Origin: Allosaccharopolyspora coralli
GTDB taxonomy: Bacteria > Actinomycetota > Actinomycetes > Mycobacteriales > Pseudonocardiaceae
NCBI RefSeq assembly: GCF_009664835.1
Contig: NZ_CP045929.1
Location: 620,001-684,000, forward strand
Direction: 5' to 3'
Length of the DNA: 64,000 nt
Part shown: in pieces, positions 56,477-64,000 of the stretch
Numbering within the stretch: position 1 is the first letter of the stretch
How the letters are laid out: every line of letters starts with the position of its first letter
The notes under the pieces: generated by a model
The model's input: the letters and a program-made list of their open reading frames with translations, nothing else
Told to the model about the DNA's origin: nothing
Database searches by the model: none
Translations under genes and position numbers: made by a program

Positions 56477-57141
56477 CGCGCGGCCTCCGGCACGAGCTCG
56501 GCGAGCAGGTCACGCACGCGGCGGTCGATGTCCTCGCGAATGGGGCGGACCTCCTCGACAGGTTTGCCTGCGGGATCGTCGAGTTCCCAATCCAGGTAGC
56601 GCTTGCCGGGAAACACCGGGCAGGCGTCACCGCAACCCATGGTGATCACGACATCGGCGGCTTCCACCGCGTCGAAGCTCAGCTTCTTCGGGAACTCCTG
56701 GGAGAGGTCGATGCCGAGCTCATTCATGACCTCGACGACGGCGGGGTTGACGGTGTCGGCAGGAGTGGACCCGGCGGAGCGGACGGCGACCGTGCCTTGG
56801 GCGTGGTGGTGCAGCAGTGCGGCGGCCATCTGGGACCGGCCTGCGTTGTGCACGCAGACGAACAGCACTTCGGGGGTCGAGGGCACGAGGGCTCCTTGGT
56901 TCTTGGCGATCGAGGTGAGGCGTTCGCGAGCGAAACGCGTCGCGAGGGTGGCGAGGTGGGTGTGCACCCGTGCGGTGGCGTTGAGTTGCGCGTAGGTCTC
57001 CTCCACTACCGCTCGGATGGTTTCTGGACCGAAGATCCCCTGGAACTGGGGTTGTAGGTCAGCGGTAGCGCGGTCTAAGAGTTCGGTGATGTGCGGGTCG
57101 GTCAGCCGGTATTCCTCGGCGTTGTGGGGTGACCTGGACAT
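56473..57141 (-). CDS. arsC: Arsenate reductase with N-terminal three-helix domain
   Basis: 222 residues from the ATG at 57141. Residues about 15-85 form a helical dimerisation-like domain ([25 protein letters not shown], then [15 protein letters not shown]). The low-molecular-weight phosphatase domain starts at [19 protein letters not shown] (the CX5R P-loop). [29 protein letters not shown] supplies the two further Cys used in the disulfide cascade. It reduces arsenate to arsenite. A GTG at 57180 is an alternative start. It is followed by trxB with overlap; the ArsR-type operator at 57217 lies upstream. Confidence 0.93.
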   Translation of the reverse strand: MSRSPHNAEEYRLTDPHITELLDRATADLQPQFQGIFGPETIRAVVEETYAQLNATARVHTHLATLATRFARERLTSIAKNQGALVPSTPEVLFVCVHNAGRSQMAAALLHHHAQGTVAVRSAGSTPADTVNPAVVEVMNELGIDLSQEFPKKLSFDAVEAADVVITMGCGDACPVFPGKRYLDWELDDPAGKPVEEVRPIREDIDRRVRDLLAELVPEAAR

Positions 57142-57216
57142 GGTGGCCGCCTGAGGTCGGTACGGCGGATGTTGACTCACGAGAGTGCTCGGGATTTCGA
57201 CTGACTCAAATCTCCT

Positions 57217-57232
57217 ATCGAATACTGTTGAT
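57217..57232 (-). promoter_or_regulatory. ArsR operator candidate at the arsC promoter
   Basis: ATCGAATACTGTTGAT on the plus strand (ATCAACAGTATTCGAT on the minus strand) fits ATCRR-N6-TYGAT. It overlaps the likely -10 of arsC-trxB. Confidence 0.65.
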
Positions 57233-57249
57233 GGGACGTCGCAACTGGA

Positions 57250-57615
57250 TCAGGCGCAGGGTCGACGTATGGCTTGGGCGTGGTGTGCCTGCGCGGTGAG
57301 GTTGGCGATGCCGACGGTGAGGATGCTCAGTGCTTCGGGGCGCAGACGGTAGTAGGTGTAGCGGCCGCGCGGCTCGGCGGCGACGAAGCCCGCTTCACGC
57401 AGAACGCGCAGGTGGTGGCTGATGGTGGACTGTCGTGCTCCGGTGTCGTCCACCAGGTGGCAGGTGCACATCTGCTCGCGTGCGAGCAGGCGCACGATCT
57501 CCGCGCGGAGCGGATCCCCGAAGAGCTTCACGGCGGCTTCGGCGAGGTCTGGTTGCGCATCCGCAGCGTGTCCGGGAGCGTCTTCGTCAGCCCCAGCAAC
57601 AGGAGACATCAACAT
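57250..57615 (-). CDS. arsR: ArsR/SmtB-family arsenic-responsive repressor
   Basis: 121 residues from the ATG at 57615 (57609 is an alternative). The winged helix is AAVKLFGDPLRAEIVRLLAREQMCTCHLVDDTGARQSTISHHLRVLREAGFVAAEPRGRYTYYRL. MCTCHLV carries the CxC metalloid pair (Cys50, Cys52) of ArsR. It should release DNA on binding As(III) or Sb(III). Its own start lies within the operator at 57608-57623, so it is autoregulated. It is read toward arsC-trxB, which has a separate operator. Confidence 0.93.
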   Translation of the reverse strand: MLMSPVAGADEDAPGHAADAQPDLAEAAVKLFGDPLRAEIVRLLAREQMCTCHLVDDTGARQSTISHHLRVLREAGFVAAEPRGRYTYYRLRPEALSILTVGIANLTAQAHHAQAIRRPCA

Positions 57616-57623
57616 ATTTCGAT
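57608..57623. promoter_or_regulatory. ArsR operator candidate at the arsR start
   Basis: ATCAACATATTTCGAT fits ATCRR-N6-TYGAT and overlaps the arsR start codon and -10 region (TTATAT just upstream on the minus strand). Confidence 0.65.
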
Positions 57624-57737
57624 ATAACCACCGACCGCAGCACTGCGTCAAGGGTCGATAGAAAAGACTATAGGCGCATATGAACTGGTATTTCGCTGTT
57701 CGATGCCACGAGGAGCACCAACCGAGAAATCGCTCAC

Positions 57738-57771
57738 ATCAGCTTGGTTTGATTCATCAGTGTGTGTCGAT
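57738..57771. promoter_or_regulatory. Tandem ArsR operator candidates upstream of arsD
   Basis: ATCAGCTTGGTTTGAT (57738-57753) and ATCAGTGTGTGTCGAT (57756-57771) both fit ATCRR-N6-TYGAT and are separated by 2 bp. They lie 45-78 bp upstream of the arsD ATG, where the promoter of the arsDAB operon must be. Confidence 0.65.
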
Positions 57772-57815
57772 GTAGCGTCGGCTATGTCGTGCTTCCGAAG
57801 GGAAAGGGGCCTGTG

Positions 57816-58193
57816 ATGGCGACTGTCGAGATCTACGACCCGGCGATGTGCTGTTCGACGGGGGTGTGTGGGCCCTCGGTGGATCCGGCGCTGGCGCAGT
57901 TCTCCGCTGATGTGGACTGGCTCGGGACCGCGGGTGTGGAGGTGCACCGGTTCGGGTTGTCGTCGGAGCCGGGCAAGTTCGTGGAGAACACCGAGGTCGG
58001 CGCGCTGCTGAAGGACAAGGGTGAGGAAGCCCTGCCTGCCGTGTTCGTCGACGGTGCGCTGCGCACCACTGGGCGGTACCCGACCCGACTGGAACTGGCC
58101 GAGTGGACGGGGGCCGAGACTGAGCGCCCCGGCCTGCCGGCAGCCGAGCAGGCCGAGTCCGGTGGTGGATGCTGCGCTCCGGGAGAGTGCTGA
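57816..58193 (+). CDS. arsD: Arsenical metallochaperone ArsD
   Basis: 125 residues. MATVEIYDPAMCCSTGVCGP places Cys12, Cys13 and Cys18 at the same positions as the As(III) site of E. coli ArsD. VDPALAQFSADVDWLG and LPAVFVDGALRTTGRYPTRLEL continue the family, and the C-terminus ends with vicinal Cys pairs (GGCCAPGEC). It hands As(III) to ArsA and also weakly represses in some systems. The ATG at 57816 is used; the longer frame would start inside the operators. arsA begins 2 bp after the stop. Confidence 0.95.
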   Translation: MATVEIYDPAMCCSTGVCGPSVDPALAQFSADVDWLGTAGVEVHRFGLSSEPGKFVENTEVGALLKDKGEEALPAVFVDGALRTTGRYPTRLELAEWTGAETERPGLPAAEQAESGGGCCAPGEC

Positions 58194-58195
58194 GC

Positions 58196-59989
58196 ATGAG
58201 CCCGTCCACTGATCAGGTCCTGGGGGGTCTGCTCCGGGGGAGCACGCCGTTCTTGTTCTTCACCGGCAAGGGCGGCGTGGGCAAGACCTCCACGGCCGCG
58301 GCCACGGCGATCGGTATGGCCGATGCCGGGCACAGCGTGCTCGTGGTCAGCACCGACCCGGCCTCCAACCTCGATGAGGTCCTGCAGACCCGAGCTGGCC
58401 GGGACCCGCGGCCGGTGCCCGGGGTGGCCGGGTTGCACGTGATGAACATCGATCCCGGTGAGGCGGCGGCGCAGTATCGGGAGAAGGTCCTCGGCCCGTA
58501 CCGGGACAGCTTGCCGACCTCGGCGGTGGAGCAGATCGAGGAGCAGCTCTCCGGTGCGTGCACGGTCGAGATCGCGGCGTTCAACGAGTTCGTCGCGCTG
58601 CTGACCGATCCGGCCATCCGCGAGCGGTTCGACCACGTGGTCTTCGACACCGCCCCGACCGGACACACGCTGCGGCTTTTGAGTTTGCCCAGTGCGTGGT
58701 CGGACTTTCTGGCCACCAACCCCGGCGGTGCCTCGTGTATTGGCCCCTTGGCCGAGCTGGGCGCGCAGCAGCAGCGCTACGGCGAGGCGATGGGAGCGCT
58801 GGCCGACGCGGGCCAGACCACGCTGGCCCTGGTGACCCGACCTGAGCAGGGAGCGTTGGCGGAAGCCGGACGGGCGTCGACCGAGTTGCGTGATCTCGGC
58901 ATCGACAACCAGCGATTGATCGTCAACGGCGTGTTCTCAGCCATGCGCGAGGAGGACCCACTGGCGATGGCCTGGCAGCAGCGCGGGCAGGAGGCGCTGG
59001 AGCACATGCCCGAGTCGTTGGCCGAGATCACCGTCATCGAGTCCGTGCCGTTGCTGCCTGCGTTGCCGGTCGGTGTGTCCGGCCTGCGGGCCATGTTGGA
59101 TCCGACCCCGGTGGCCGAGACCGCCGCGTCGGCCAGCACACCGCTGCAGGCGGGCCTCGACACGGACCTGCACGGGCTGGTCGACGAGGTCGCGGCCAGC
59201 GGCCGCGGACTGGTGATGACGATGGGCAAGGGCGGCGTCGGCAAGACCACGATCGCCGCGGCGGTGGCCACCGAACTCGCCCGACGAGGACATCCGGTCA
59301 CCCTGACCACCACTGACCCGGCCGCACATGTCGACTCGGTCGTGGGCGAGACCTCGGGTGACCTGAAGGTCACGCGGATCGACCCAGCCGCCGTAACCGC
59401 AGCGCACACCGAATCGGTGCTGGCCGAGGCAGGAGCGCACCTGGACGAGCAAGGCCGGGACCTGCTGGTCGAGGACCTGCGGTCACCGTGCACCGAGGAG
59501 ATCGCGGTATTCCACGCCTTTGCCCGCACCGTGGCGGCGGCCAGTGACCGGTTCGTAGTGGTCGACACCGCCCCAACCGGGCACACGCTGTTGCTGCTGG
59601 ATGCCTCGCGCAGCTACCAGCAGCAGCTGTCCCAGCAAACCGGGCAGGCGCCCCCACCGGAAGCGGTGGCACTGCTCGACCGGCTGACCGACCCGGACTA
59701 CACCCGCATTCTGCTGGTGAGCCTGCCGGAGGCCACCCCGGTACACGAAGCCGCCGCCCTGCAGGGCGATCTCGCTCGGGCAGGTATCAAGCCGTTCGCC
59801 TGGGTGATCAACCAGAGCTTGGCCGCAGCGTCCCCGAGTGACCCGTTGCTGCTGGCCCGAGCCGCCTCGGAGCGGCGCTACCTGACCGAGGTCGCCACCG
59901 AGCACGCCGACCGCACCGCCGTACTGCCCTGGCGGCCGGTAGTACCAGCCGGTGCCGAGCAACTAGCGCTGCTCGCCGGCGGCAACTAA
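58196..59989 (+). CDS. arsA: Arsenite-stimulated efflux ATPase ArsA
   Basis: 597 residues in two homologous halves. Each has a P-loop ([18 protein letters not shown] at about 24-41; [18 protein letters not shown] at about 343-360) and a DTAPTGHT switch motif. The arsenite Cys residues are conserved: [26 protein letters not shown] and [14 protein letters not shown], equivalent to Cys113, Cys172 and Cys422 of the plasmid R773 enzyme. It energises ArsB at the membrane. The start is coupled to arsD. Confidence 0.96.
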   Translation: MSPSTDQVLGGLLRGSTPFLFFTGKGGVGKTSTAAATAIGMADAGHSVLVVSTDPASNLDEVLQTRAGRDPRPVPGVAGLHVMNIDPGEAAAQYREKVLGPYRDSLPTSAVEQIEEQLSGACTVEIAAFNEFVALLTDPAIRERFDHVVFDTAPTGHTLRLLSLPSAWSDFLATNPGGASCIGPLAELGAQQQRYGEAMGALADAGQTTLALVTRPEQGALAEAGRASTELRDLGIDNQRLIVNGVFSAMREEDPLAMAWQQRGQEALEHMPESLAEITVIESVPLLPALPVGVSGLRAMLDPTPVAETAASASTPLQAGLDTDLHGLVDEVAASGRGLVMTMGKGGVGKTTIAAAVATELARRGHPVTLTTTDPAAHVDSVVGETSGDLKVTRIDPAAVTAAHTESVLAEAGAHLDEQGRDLLVEDLRSPCTEEIAVFHAFARTVAAASDRFVVVDTAPTGHTLLLLDASRSYQQQLSQQTGQAPPPEAVALLDRLTDPDYTRILLVSLPEATPVHEAAALQGDLARAGIKPFAWVINQSLAAASPSDPLLLARAASERRYLTEVATEHADRTAVLPWRPVVPAGAEQLALLAGGN

Positions 59990-60066
59990 CCCGAGCGGTG
60001 GCCGGTCGCCATACCGGCACCGGCCGCCGGCTTCGACTCACTCACCACAGGAGAGACGACGACGCC

Positions 60067-61533
60067 ATGACAGTGGCCGCAATCCTGATCTTCCTCGCCA
60101 CGCTCACCCTGGTGATCTGGCAACCCAAGGGCCTGGGCATCGGCTGGAGCGCGCTCGGCGGCGCCGTGGTGGCCCTGGCCACCACGGTGGTGCATTTCTC
60201 CGACGTGCCCACGGTGGTGGGCATCGTCTGGAACGCCACGCTGGCCTTCGTCGCCGTGATCCTCATTTCCCTGATCCTCGATGAGTGCGGCTTCTTCGAG
60301 TGGTCCGCGCTGCATGTGGCCCGGTGGGGCCGCGGACACGGGCGGCTGCTGTTCGTGCTCATCGTGCTGCTCGGGGCCGCGATCGCCGCGGTGTTCGCCA
60401 ACGACGGCGCCGCGCTGATCCTGACCCCGATCGTCATGCAGATCATGCTCGCTCTGCGCTTCTCCCCGACAGCCTCGCTCGGCTTCGTCATGGCCACCGG
60501 GTTCATCGCTGACACCGGCAGCCTGCCGCTGGTCGTGTCCAACCTCGTCAACATCGTCTCCGCCGACTTCTTCCACATCAGCTTCGCCCGCTACGCCGCG
60601 GTCATGGTCCCGGTCGGCCTCGTCTCCGTGGCCGCCAGCCTCGCCGTGCTCCTGCTGTACTTCCGCCGCTCCATTCCGAAGACCTATGACGTGACCGCCC
60701 TGCGCCAGCCGGCGGAGGCCATCAGCGACCAGCTGACCTTCCGCACCGGGTGGGTTGTGCTTGCGTTGCTGCTGATCGGCTACTTCAGCGCCGACCCGCT
60801 GGGCGTGCCCCTGTCGGTCGTGGCTGGAGCCGGGGCGCTCATCCTCATCGCCGTCGCCGCACGCCGCCCGGCCTTCCTGTTCGCCCAGGCCGTGCGGCAC
60901 CCCCAGCCCGCGACCGTGGGCGCAGGCAGTGCCGAGACCGCAGCGGAGCACCCGGCAGGCGATCCGCGCAACACAACCGACGCAGGCGACCACGCGGCAA
61001 TCCCGGCAGCACCCGGCGACGACCGTCCGAGCGGGCCGCGGCGGATTCCCGTCGGCAAGGTCATCCGAGAAGCACCCTGGCAGATCGTGCTGTTCTCCAT
61101 CGGCATGTACCTGGTCGTCTACGGCCTGCGCAACCAGGGCCTGACCGGTGAACTGGCCAAGCTGTTCGGGTTCTTCGCCGACCACGGGGTGCTCACCGCC
61201 GCGCTCGGCACCGGAGTCGTCGTGGCCGTGCTCTCCTCGATCATGAACAACATGCCCACGGTGCTCATCGCCGCGCTGGCCATCGGCGCCGTCGGTGCGA
61301 CCGGCCTGTCGCACGAAGCGATGGTCTACGCCAACGTCATCGGCTCCGACCTCGGCCCCAAGATCACTCCCATCGGCAGCCTGGCCACCCTGCTGTGGCT
61401 GCACGTGCTCGACCGCAAGGGGATGCACATCGGCTGGGGCCGCTACTTCCGCACCGGCATCGTGCTCACCATCCCCGTCCTGCTGATCACACTGCTCGCT
61501 CTCGCCGGTTGGCTCAGCATCATCGGCACCTAA
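60067..61533 (+). CDS. arsB: Arsenite efflux membrane protein ArsB
   Basis: 488 residues with about 12 helices of the ArsB/NhaD (ion transporter) superfamily: [63 protein letters not shown] and [42 protein letters not shown] and [25 protein letters not shown] form the second half. A hydrophilic cytoplasmic loop (about 283-330) separates the halves. It exports arsenite alone or with ArsA. The ATG at 60067 follows GGAGAGACGACG. Confidence 0.94.
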   Translation: MTVAAILIFLATLTLVIWQPKGLGIGWSALGGAVVALATTVVHFSDVPTVVGIVWNATLAFVAVILISLILDECGFFEWSALHVARWGRGHGRLLFVLIVLLGAAIAAVFANDGAALILTPIVMQIMLALRFSPTASLGFVMATGFIADTGSLPLVVSNLVNIVSADFFHISFARYAAVMVPVGLVSVAASLAVLLLYFRRSIPKTYDVTALRQPAEAISDQLTFRTGWVVLALLLIGYFSADPLGVPLSVVAGAGALILIAVAARRPAFLFAQAVRHPQPATVGAGSAETAAEHPAGDPRNTTDAGDHAAIPAAPGDDRPSGPRRIPVGKVIREAPWQIVLFSIGMYLVVYGLRNQGLTGELAKLFGFFADHGVLTAALGTGVVVAVLSSIMNNMPTVLIAALAIGAVGATGLSHEAMVYANVIGSDLGPKITPIGSLATLLWLHVLDRKGMHIGWGRYFRTGIVLTIPVLLITLLALAGWLSIIGT

Positions 61534-61583
61534 CCCGGGTGCGAGGCTTGTACATCCCGGGGTAGTACGAAAGGAGAATCGCC

Positions 61584-61835
61584 ATGCACTGCTTCGACTG
61601 CGCCGAACAGAACACCGAACGGCCCGCCGTGGCGACCTGTTCGGACTGCAGCGCGGGAGTGTGCGCCCAGCACGCCTACGTCGACCGGCGCCCCGTGGCA
61701 TGTCGTATGACCGCCGGCATGGTTCCCGTGCAGCAGCCGACACGGCAGACGGCCCGCATCCTGCGCTGCCCGTCCTGCGCCCAAATCCATGCCGCCGTCG
61801 CGACCTGCGAAGCACGGGCAGGCAGGGACTGCTAG
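61584..61835 (+). CDS. DUF2180-like small zinc-binding protein
   Basis: 83 residues with MHCFDCAEQN, ATCSDCSAGVCAQHAYVDRRPVAC and RCPSCAQIHAAVATCEARAG, that is three Cys pairs plus His, as in the DUF2180 zinc-ribbon proteins found in archaea and actinobacteria. GAAAGGAGAATCGCC gives a good Shine-Dalgarno. It is the last gene of the arsDAB run, 50 bp after arsB. A metalloid-binding or regulatory role is conceivable from its cysteines, but nothing proves it. Confidence 0.7.
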   Translation: MHCFDCAEQNTERPAVATCSDCSAGVCAQHAYVDRRPVACRMTAGMVPVQQPTRQTARILRCPSCAQIHAAVATCEARAGRDC

Positions 61836-62114
61836 TAGCCGGCTGCTTCCGCCGCCGAGCTCCTCCAGGCCGGTGCGCTCGGCGAAGCGTTCGGCACCCC
61901 AGTTAGCGCCGATGGCGTTCTTGATGTCGCTGGCGCGGCGGGGGGTAGCGGTAGCACACGCCGAAAAAACAACGGTTAGCTAGGTTTGGCCAGGTCAGAG
62001 ACGTGGTTGAGCGGCTCTGTACTCGTCGACGTTGGGGTTACCCGGTCTCGGCGTGCTGTTCGTCTGTGGTGAGGATGTCGCTCGTCAGTGATCGTGTGGC
62101 GAGCGGAGTGGTCG

Positions 62115-64000
62115 GTGTCGACGCGGTTTTTCTCCGAGGATGAGATTCGGCGGTTGCGGTCGTGGCCGGAGGAGATCGGGCGGAATGAGCTGATCTCCTA
62201 CTTCACGTTGGGCTCGGGTGATCGAGCGTGGATACAGCGGTCTGCGCGGGGCTCGGGCAACCGGTTGGGGCTGGCGGTGCAGCTGTGCGCGTTGCCGTGG
62301 TTGGGGTTTGTGCCCGATGACGTGCCTGCTGTGCCCAGGTCGGCGTCGAACCGTCTTGCGGTGCAGTTGGGGATTGCTGTGGCCGAGCTCGATGGGTATG
62401 GCGAGCGGGAGCAGACTCGGACCGAGCATCTGCGGCTGGCTGCGGCCCGGTTGGGGTGGCGCACGGCCGGCGCGGTGGAGTGGAAGGAGCTGGATGAGTT
62501 CCTGCTGGCGCGTGCGGTCGAGCATGATGCGCCCAGCGTGTTGTTTCGGCTGGGCTGCGAGTACTTGAGCTCGCAGAAGGTGGTCCGGCCCGGTGCGATC
62601 TCGTTGATGGAGCGCATTGCCACGGTTCGCAAGGACGCGGTCGCCGAGGTGTATGCGCGGGTCGAGCCGCTGTTGGATGAGCACCTGCGCGGTGAGCTGG
62701 ACGGGCTGCTGGCCGTCGAGCAGGGCATGAGCATCTCGCGGTTGGCGTGGCTGCATCGCGGGGCGACGACGGCCTCGCCGATGGCGATCCGCGGGGAACT
62801 GGACAAGCTGCGCTACCTGCGCGGGATCGACGCTCACGCGCTGGACTTGTCGAGCCTGCCGGACGCGCGCCGTCGGCGGCTGGCTTCGGTGGGCCGGCGG
62901 GCGACGAATCAGGCTCTGGCCCGTCGGGATATCGACAAGCGGTATCCGGTGCTGCTGGCCACGGCCGCCGAATGCGCCGTGGAGGTGCTCGACGAGCTCG
63001 TTTCCATGTTCGACCAGGCCTTGTCCAATATGGAAAACCGGGCTCGCCGCAAGCTCGACGAACACCTGGCGCAGCGGGCGCGGGCCTCGGAAGGTCGGTT
63101 GACGCTGCTGGACGAGATGCTGGCCGTGGCCACCGACCTGGACAACGTGCCCGATGCCGCGGTCGGGGCGAAGTTGCGCAGCGGGATCGGAATGGAGCGG
63201 CTGCGCGCTGCCCGGCGGGATCCGAAAGACCGGCTACCGCGTGATCACGGGCATCTGGCCATGGTTGATGCCAGCTTCACCTATCTGCGCGAGTTCGCCC
63301 CGCACGTCATTGGCGCGCTGACCTTCGCCGCCTCGACCGAGGCCCAGTCCCTGGCCGAGGCGGTGACGATCCTGCGCGAGCTCTACGCCCGCGGTGGCCG
63401 CAAGGTCCCCGACGACGCGCCAACGGCCTTCGTGCCGACCCGATGGCGGGACTATCTCGACCGTGCGGCGAAGAGTGGGAACAGCACCGCATATCGGCAT
63501 TACTGGGAGTTGGCCACCCTGTTGGGGCTGCGGGATGCTCTGCGCTCGGGCGATATCTGGGTGCCGGGCTCGCGCCGGTATGCCGACCCGACCACGCTGC
63601 TGCTGCCGGCCGAGCAGTGGCCCACGTGGCGCCACGAGTACTGCGCCCTGGTGCAGGCACCTGCTGAGGCCAACACCGCCTTGGAGCAGGCCGGGGAGCA
63701 GTTGCAGGCCACGCTGACGGAACTGGAGTCGGTCCTGGCCGCCGGGGACGGACCGGTGCGGATGAGCGAGACCGGCGAGCTGACCGTCAACCGGCTCTCG
63801 GCCGAGGCAGTCCCCGAGGAGGTGGAGAAACTCCGGTTGGACCTGGTGGAGCTGTTGCCGCGGCCGCAGCTGACCGAGCTGCTCATCGAGGTCGACCGGT
63901 GGTCGGCCTGGTCGGATCAGCTCACCCACGCCGGCGGTAAAACCCACCGCGAAGCCCAGCTGCGCCGCAACCTCTACGCCGCGATCCTGGCCCAGGCCTG
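62115..64000 (+). mobile_element. tnpA: Tn3-family transposase gene, N-terminal 628 codons (cut by window end)
   Basis: An open frame from GTG 62115 (GGAG 6 nt upstream; VSTRFFSEDEIRRLRSWPEEIGRNEL) to the window end without a stop. The DUF4158 N-terminal domain (about 1-165) includes SYFTLGSGDRAWIQRSARG and FLLARAVEHDAPSVLFRLGCEYL. The start of the DDE_Tnp_Tn3 domain follows about residue 560, with LLPRPQLTELLIEVDRWSAW near the end. Catalytic residues lie beyond the window. Tn3-type elements move by replicative transposition. Its place next to the ars genes suggests it carried them, but I could not find terminal inverted repeats in 61836-62114, a 279-bp stretch without a convincing gene. Confidence 0.92.

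Noticed and set aside
61836-62114. Minus-strand peptide containing SDIKNAIGANWGAERFAERTG, and possible Tn3 left end
   Set aside because: The piece looks coding but is short and I cannot match it to a family; no terminal inverted repeat could be confirmed because the other end is outside the window.
1-64000. CRISPR arrays, rRNA genes, secondary-metabolite megasynthases
   Set aside because: None seen: no regularly spaced identical repeats with unique spacers, no rRNA sequence and no KS/AT/NRPS modules.

Overview
The window is high-GC actinobacterial DNA with GTG starts, strong G/C bias at third codon positions and frequent leaderless starts. An L-lysine 6-transaminase, a DUF4185 (GH183-type) protein, Rpf proteins, a Glp/GlpR pair and two Ala/Gln tRNAs point to the Pseudonocardiaceae (a Saccharomonospora/Amycolatopsis-like genome). 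That placement is inference; no rRNA is present.

Backbone. From memory of the Mycobacterium tuberculosis map, the core genes follow the order Rv0984 to Rv1019: moaB2, mscL, fmdB, 5-FTHF cyclo-ligase, galU, moeA/glp, rimJ-like, glpR (0-8 kb); then pmt, rsmI, pabB, metG, tatD, rpfB, rsmA, ispE, pks16-like ligase, pth, rplY, prs, glmU and a TetR gene (23-54 kb). Inserted into this backbone are the metNIQ operon behind a SAM riboswitch (35.4-38.6 kb), an extra small rpf gene, an ABC-F gene and a divergent Nramp-family transporter.

Accessory block 1 (8.1-23 kb), next to tRNA-Ala: an antitoxin relic, an AAA/DUF4143 ATPase with 23-bp direct repeats at its promoter, a six-gene catabolic operon (two phosphotriesterase-like proteins, FAD monooxygenase, alpha/beta hydrolase, metallo-beta-lactamase-fold hydrolase, CocE-type hydrolase) divergent from a TetR gene, then a secreted beta-propeller, a yceI/marR divergent pair, a beta-helix lipoprotein and lat.

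Accessory block 2 (53.9-64 kb): two repeat elements, a truncated Abi/HEPN-like gene overlapped by a zinc-finger gene, then an arsenic island. The island has arsC-trxB and arsR on one strand and arsD-arsA-arsB-DUF2180 on the other, with four ATCRR-N6-TYGAT operator-like sites. It is followed by a Tn3-family transposase that runs off the window end.

The most unusual feature is the density of non-coding repeats. A 212-215-bp inverted-ended element (family A, six full or partial copies), a structured element (family B, with one compensatory base pair between its two best copies), a GCGAACGGCAC hairpin (family C), a GCGTGAG hairpin (family D) and a CGCG-centred palindrome pair all lie between genes. 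Other points worth checking are a SAM riboswitch whose closing helix covers the Shine-Dalgarno of an unannotated 44-codon ORF, a phosphotriesterase paralogue that has lost nearly all metal ligands, a CRP-like site about 60 bp upstream of the rpfB start, and a recurrent TANNNT-6/7 nt-start-codon leaderless architecture.
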